A program made the translations under genes and the position numbers. From positions 1 to 64,000 of the forward strand of contig JAQFVV010013285.1 in NCBI GenBank assembly GCA_028023455.1: a stretch of 64,000 nucleotides of DNA, in the 5' to 3' direction. The notes beneath the pieces were generated by a model, which saw nothing but the letters and a program-made list of their open reading frames with translations, ran no database searches and was not told the DNA's origin. Origin of the DNA: Epiperipatus broadwayi. Taxonomy: Eukaryota > Onychophora > Udeonychophora > Euonychophora > Peripatidae. Shown piece after piece: positions 58,331 through 64,000 of the stretch. Numbering within the stretch: the stretch's first letter is position 1; every line of letters begins with the position of its first letter.

Positions 58331-61300
58331 TTGTGACCATCTGAATGGGCACAAGGGTTTAAGATACCTTGTATCTTAATTAAATATCTATATTGTATTA
58401 TAAAAAAAATGAAATAGCCTTAGAATTTTAAAAAATTTTGAACAATATTATTTAAGGTTTAAATATGGGTTGTTATGCAGTTTATTGACTACTTGATAGG
58501 TATTTGTTAGTATTATTGTGGTTAATGGGGTATATAATGTAAGGAAGGGGGGTGGTTTGTTAATGAAATTGATATATTTTGTTGGAAAAATGCAAAGTGA
58601 TCCTATGTTAGTGTAATATTTAGTTGAATGGTTTGAAAATCATTTATTTATTAATTCTTATCCTTTTTGTCAACAGTTAATAGCAGTTTTGATTAGATTT
58701 AAATAAGGTAGTTCAATATTTAGATTGTAGTGCATGCATGTGTATGCCTGTATGATTTTGCCTTAGGTTTCATCTCATTTTCATCCTTTAAATAATAGCA
58801 AACAATAGTACATTCACAATAAAAATATTTAAATTACAGTAGTTATCTTAAATAATTAACAAATATATATTTCTTTCCAATAATTAATGGATAGTTAGAT
58901 CAATAAATTATTTTACAAATTAAATAAATTATTAATCATTTTTATTTGATGGTTAATTAATATTCATTTTTCTTTTAAGTTTGTAAAAGATATTTATTTT
59001 AATTATTTGTATTATTTTTTTTTGTCATTTAATTCTGAAAATCAAAATCATTTTTTTTTTTTTTGTTGTAAAGATTTTTTTTTTTTTGAATATGTAATTA
59101 GCAGAGCTGGAAAAATGCGTGGGAGTAAGCTAGTAAAAAAAAAAAAAAAAAAGGAGACACAAATGAACTGTTGCAAAAGAGAGAGCTTGTAACAAAGATC
59201 TCCAGTATGTAAAAAAATTAGCTTTGTAAAGAATTATAGCCAAAAAAGACAGTGGCTTATATTTTTCAAACAACTAAAGTTAATAGCTGAAGTCAGATTA
59301 GAAGAAATATATTATGGAAGGAACTAATTTCAATATGCAGCACTAAACTTTATAAAGGTACTCGCTTTGCTTATTCTCTTTCAATTTAAACATTCTAAAC
59401 TAATCTTTTCGTCACTATTGCTCTTGTGAAGATATATATTAATGTCATGCAGTCTATATTATTTAATTTAATTTCAGTTTTAAATAAGAATGATTCACAT
59501 AAGTATTATTATTTTATCATTAAGCAACGTATTTTTTTTTTTTTTTGATATATGGAAAACGTGTGCAGAACTGTTATATAGAATACATATTATTCTCACT
59601 ATTTTTCGTGCTATGTCTTGTGAGGATTATACATAGACTTAAGGATGTGTCTATCTTGATAGAGCATACCATGTTTAGATTCTTCGTAATTAGATAACAA
59701 TACCCATTCATTGGATATATATATCTGGAGCTGATATGCATTTATAAATTAAGGGAATAAAATATAACTACTTCTGTTTGAATTGAATTTGATGGACAAA
59801 ATTGCTGGTAAATTTAGTTCTCTTCAATAAAAACGGAATATCAAATAAAGCATTATTAATCACGGAATTACTAAAGACAATTTACAGTGGATAATGCTAT
59901 TCAAAATAATAAGGACAATTGCGTATAATAAAGGAGAAATTAACTGCTTGTGATTTGGTATCTCAATGGATATGTTATAAATATTGGAAAGTAGTGGGTT
60001 TATTTAAGTTAAACTTATATTTTTTTTTAAGTTATACTGCAAGAGTGCATTTAATTTAAAGTCGGTTTGGAATGTGTCCTACGTTGTGTATTATAATATC
60101 CCGGAGGAAGCTTGGCAAATGAACTTTTTATTCAGATTACAAAACTAATAACTTTTGTGTTTTCATCTTTTTATTTTATTTTATTTTTATTACTTAACTC
60201 ATATAATGTATATAATGGATAGAGAAGCTTTATTATTATTATGTTTACGTTATAATCTATGTTATTTTGATTTTCAAGACCGTCTCGGAATTACTAAAAA
60301 AAGTAGTACGCCGGTAAAAAAATATTGATTGTGTTCAAATAGGTCTTATTATTTTTCTTACGAGGATGAAAGAAATAATTTTAATAATATATTATTAGAG
60401 AGGTTTACATTCATTTTGCATTTATTATCTTAAAGTGAGAATTATTATTGTTATTATTTTTATTTTTTTTTTGAATTAACGAACGTATAATAAAAATAGC
60501 TTGTTAAATATAAAGAAAGTTCGTTCATAATAATTAGAAGCATTAAATCTTAAAAGTAACCTAAAGTTTATTAAATTAAAACAGTTATACCTTAATGCAA
60601 TATTTAATTATCATATTACCTACTTAGTGTGTAATTTAGGGTTAATATTATATATACTTTTGTTCGCGAGTGTGTGTTTGTTTTGCACAATTGTAATATT
60701 TGTGTAATAGAGTATAATTTATGAATATTTTATGCATAAATTCGTACACTGTCGTATTTCCTGAGTTGAACATATTGATGTATTATCTGTAGGTATTTGT
60801 CTGCTAGCATGTATTTATAAGGTTCAATATGTTAGAAGCTATGATAATAGAAAGAAATCTGACTGCGTTGTAATATTTATAGGGATAGGAGATCTTGCTT
60901 ATTTGATATATGTTAATAATCCCCATGAGTAGAGCCTAGTTTATTTTATATGTGTATGATTAATGATATTGTTGAAGTGGTGTTCTTAGGGTCCTGGTGA
61001 AGAGGATTTAAAATCCCCACCAAATAATGTATTTAGAAGTAAAGGAGTTATTGTTAAAAGATGATTAAATGATGCTTAGGAAGTGATATGACGTTTTTCT
61101 TGGATTCTTGGTGTTGAGTAGATGTTCTCCACCAAAGGTATATGTGGAATTAGGTGAATTCTGGTAGAAGTGTTCAATAGATGTTTATCTGCTCCTCATG
61201 TATATTCCCTTTATAACGTGTTGTATGTAAAATCATAAAATATAGCTTTGGGTTAATTAAAAAGTAGTTAGACAAATTGTTAGATTAATTCTGGAAGTAG

Positions 61301-62851
61301 CACTAATGTCATATTTATGGAGGATTTACGGCATTGTTCGAAATAAATTAATTATGTGATATTTTCTTAATGAAGGGAGAGTTTACAGAAAAGATTGTTT
61401 TATGGTATTGCTGCTTGAACTACACACATACGCGTAGTATAAATAATATCGCGAATTGGGGTATAGAATTATGAAATATAAAAATGAGAAATAAATGCTC
61501 GGAAATATACTAAATTCAGTTAATAAAGGTATAAAACATTAAGATTTAAACAGGAAATAAGTATTTTAAACTACAATGTATCTATTTAAGTAAAAATTAA
61601 TCATCAAATCATCAGAATAGACATGATTTTGCTATGTATGAAAGATATAAGGAATTGGAATTATTATTTAGTCAATTAGAGAAAGTTGTTTTGCTGAAAG
61701 CCAAAGATTAATGGTTTGATTTATTCTTGTCAATCAACCGTAATATCCTCTCGAAAGTATTTTTTTTTGTTGTTGTGATGATAATATATTTCATTTATTC
61801 ATTGTCGTATGGATAAACATATGAGCTAGCATGTGTTCCAAGTCGGGATCTTTAAGTTTATTAGTAGTTTGTTTAGATAGTAGGAATCCCAAACTGATGC
61901 TAACGATTTATTTAATAATTTAAAGGTCTATAAAACGAAGACCTATTTTGTAAATATTATGTTCATCCCAATTTATTTTGTTTATTTGTAATAAATGATG
62001 TATTTAGTTATTTAAAGTTAAAACAACTGTGTCGTGTGTTTTTTTTTTTGTATACATTCGTATTTCCCTTTCCACATCTCCACATTGTATAACTCTATTA
62101 TAAAACAGATATACTATTTTAAAGTTATCAGATTAAATTTTCTAGTGTCTGACAATATTGTATTTCTTAATCCAAACATTATAAAGAGTATTTGCCACTT
62201 GATAAACGTATTAGAATGGTTGTCAAGTCAGTATATTCGTTAGATGATGATATGAGATTAAAATACCCTATCTCTGTCATTATCTTATTATTGAAGCACA
62301 GTAAAATATTTAGTCAATTTGTTTCATTATATTTTAGCATACTTTATAATTATAACTTATGGGCAATGTAGTTTATTTAATTCAACTATGTTTATTAAAT
62401 TCTCTGAGATCTTATTATTTATTTCTTGATTGGCATTAGAGTAAATGTTTAAATTATGATATGCCAAATAACAAAATTGTCTACGAATATAATTATAGCA
62501 AGCTGATATATGTTATACTTGGATGAAGGAAGAAATTAAGTTTAAAGTATATTTTTAATAGACTGTACTAAGTAAGCATTATGATTCTTTATCATACAAT
62601 CAATTAACAAAGAAATTTACAATATATTGAATGTTTTATAATATTTCTTCCTTTATTCATTTATTATTATATATCTTTTGAACTGCCTATAGCCTCCCAC
62701 TGAGCTGAGCTGAACATAAATTTAAATATAGAGTCTCAGTAATAATTTTGTATTGTATATTTTATTATATTGTTCTATTCATCAATAGAACTGGCGCCTG
62801 GGCATTTCGTTCATGTAATGTATATGAGCGGTGTTGGGAGTGTAGGTTATA
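58331..62851. other. Gene-free AT-rich DNA, possibly old LTR-type repeat
   Basis: No gene recognised. TGTGACC follows a TATATAT stretch at the left edge and GGTTATA precedes a TA run at the right edge (62851), both like LTR-type termini. A TGGCGCC box lies at 62792. Homopolymer T and A runs cluster at 59010-59150 and 59531. The part 60960-61200 is less AT-rich. No LTR pair or ORF was found. Confidence 0.4.
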
Positions 62852-62871
62852 ATATATATATATATATATAT

Positions 62872-63318
62872 TGTAACTTTATAAAAGAGGACCAAAGATC
62901 AAAATATATTAAATAATTAAGAAAAGATTGAAATATAAATATTTGACTTAAGAAACAAAAAGAATTGTAGCTTTTATTCTATATCAAAAAGAAAAGAATT
63001 AAAAAATGCAACTTGCTGTACATAAGCTATTAGACTAAAGATCAGACTGAGTTATCAATCATATTAAGAATCATTGGATTAAATAAAACATATTTCTATA
63101 ATTACATTTCTCAAGATATCACAATATCAATAATTATAAACAAATTATTAAGAACCAACTACTATAATTCAGGTATATGGAAATCAAGTGAATGAGTACA
63201 CTAGTAACTCAATAAAATATCGTCTTAGTTATACAGACAGTAGATTTTATCCACTTTCATTTCTTGGTTGGATCTCAAGTGCATGTCTAAGTGAACAACA
63301 AGTGAATATGGACTATCC
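62872..63318 (-). repeat. LTR fragment related to element B
   Basis: Starts TGTAAC after a TA run and aligns with the distal part of the element B LTR (48614-49150). Shared blocks include AATTGTAGCTTTTATTC, AGACTGAGTTATCAATCAT and TCATTTCTTGGTTGGATC. Homology ends sharply near 63318 at GGGCGCCA, where D-family sequence begins. Confidence 0.85.
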
Positions 63319-64000
63319 GGGCGCCACTAGGTTAACTGGACCTAGACAAAGTTATATTGATAACTTTTTCACATGTACTGGGTGTGAATCCCTTTTTGGT
63401 ACTTTATTTCTAATAAAAATGGAAGATTTTGCTTTTTAGCGCCATATCACTGTATGCACTAATATTTAGGTAAACATAAAACATCTTTAAACCAAAGTGG
63501 AGAATGTAAAATTCATTAGACATAAATCATTTCCCAGATCTTAACATAATAAATGTGTTTCAATATTTTTTTATAAGTTTTACTAGCTCAGATTACTATT
63601 AACTTATGATGGCAATTCACTCATCCTTGCATGAAATAGATGATGGGATGGTGGTTATTACAATTACTAAGAAGTCACTAAATATTATGAAATCAATATT
63701 TATTTATGGCCTTTAAACATTTAACATGATGATGATAATGATAACGATAATGACAATGGTTTCAACTACAGCTTTAGGACTAAGCCTAATCCTAAACCTA
63801 ATTTTTATAAAGAAATTCATAACTATTGCTTAATTTTAGTATATCTAATTGGAACTTAAATAGCTAATATTCACCTTAATGATGAATGATCACACTTAAT
63901 AAAGACTACTCTTAATGAAATATATATGCCTCGTTTAATAAAACAAATTAACATTTATTAATGCATTACTAATATCTACATGAAAATTTATAGATAAACA
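63319..64000 (-). mobile_element. D-family repeat joined to B-type terminus (runs off the window)
   Basis: CGCCACTAGG, an AAAGTTATATTGA block and later AATAAAACAAATTAACATTTATTA match 37085-37690 in order. On the minus strand TGGCGCCC (63326-63319) marks the junction with the B-like segment. No ORF. The element continues beyond the window. Confidence 0.6.

Noticed and set aside
59136-59153. Poly-A tail of a retrotransposed gene copy
   Set aside because: The upstream sequence shows no coding remnant, and A and T homopolymers are common in this stretch.

Overview
This window looks like intergenic DNA from an invertebrate animal genome. Base composition is strongly AT-rich, estimated by eye at about three quarters A+T. 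Long AT and ATT microsatellites are common, and almost everything recognisable is a retroelement. I found no host protein-coding gene, rRNA, tRNA or CRISPR array. The element mix (Penelope-like elements with a GIY-YIG domain, RTE-type LINEs with an AP endonuclease, Gypsy-type LTR elements) points to a metazoan, perhaps a mollusc or arthropod. The species cannot be decided from the sequence.

Left part (1-17.4 kb): gene-free DNA with an ATT microsatellite, then an LTR-like unit (4195-5592), an 88-base foldback element (5601-5689) and a block of LTR-like repeats. A Penelope-like element follows, whose 5' half is inverted against its 3' half (8245-10850). Its coding region ends inside a hammerhead-ribozyme-like motif. 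Next come non-coding repeats, including a unit bounded by AT runs at 14231-17368.

Middle (17.4-35 kb): two decayed RTE LINE copies (18.2-21.4 kb), a patchwork of LINE reverse transcriptase and Gag/protease remnants (24.6-25.6 kb), then a complete LTR element without pol (element A, 26076-31673). Element A has 1590-bp LTRs, a primer-binding-like site, one coiled-coil ORF, tandem repeats and a polypurine tract. A younger but broken RTE LINE lies beside it on the minus strand (31739-34760).

Right part (35-64 kb): a D-family LTR-like repeat, palindromic AT sites, and a second pol-deleted LTR element on the minus strand (element B, 44721-49873). Element B has an acidic coiled-coil ORF, an in-frame array of a WYRESISLK peptide repeat and a remnant of the integrase C-terminal GPY/F domain. 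It is followed by a solo LTR of the A family (49971-51554), a long non-coding unit (51563-56815), a head-to-head pair of Penelope 3' ends forming a 1.4-kb inverted repeat (56872-58330), gene-free DNA, and a chimeric B/D terminal repeat at the right edge.

Three themes join these parts. Many LTR-type termini abut AT runs in the form (TA)n-TGTAAC/TGTACC and GTTACA/GGTACA-(AT)n. Several terminal repeats carry a primer-binding-site-like TGGCRCC box inside them. Elements A and B share a plan of LTR, primer site, short coiled-coil ORF, tandem repeats, polypurine tract and LTR, which suggests mobilisation in trans by an autonomous partner not present here.
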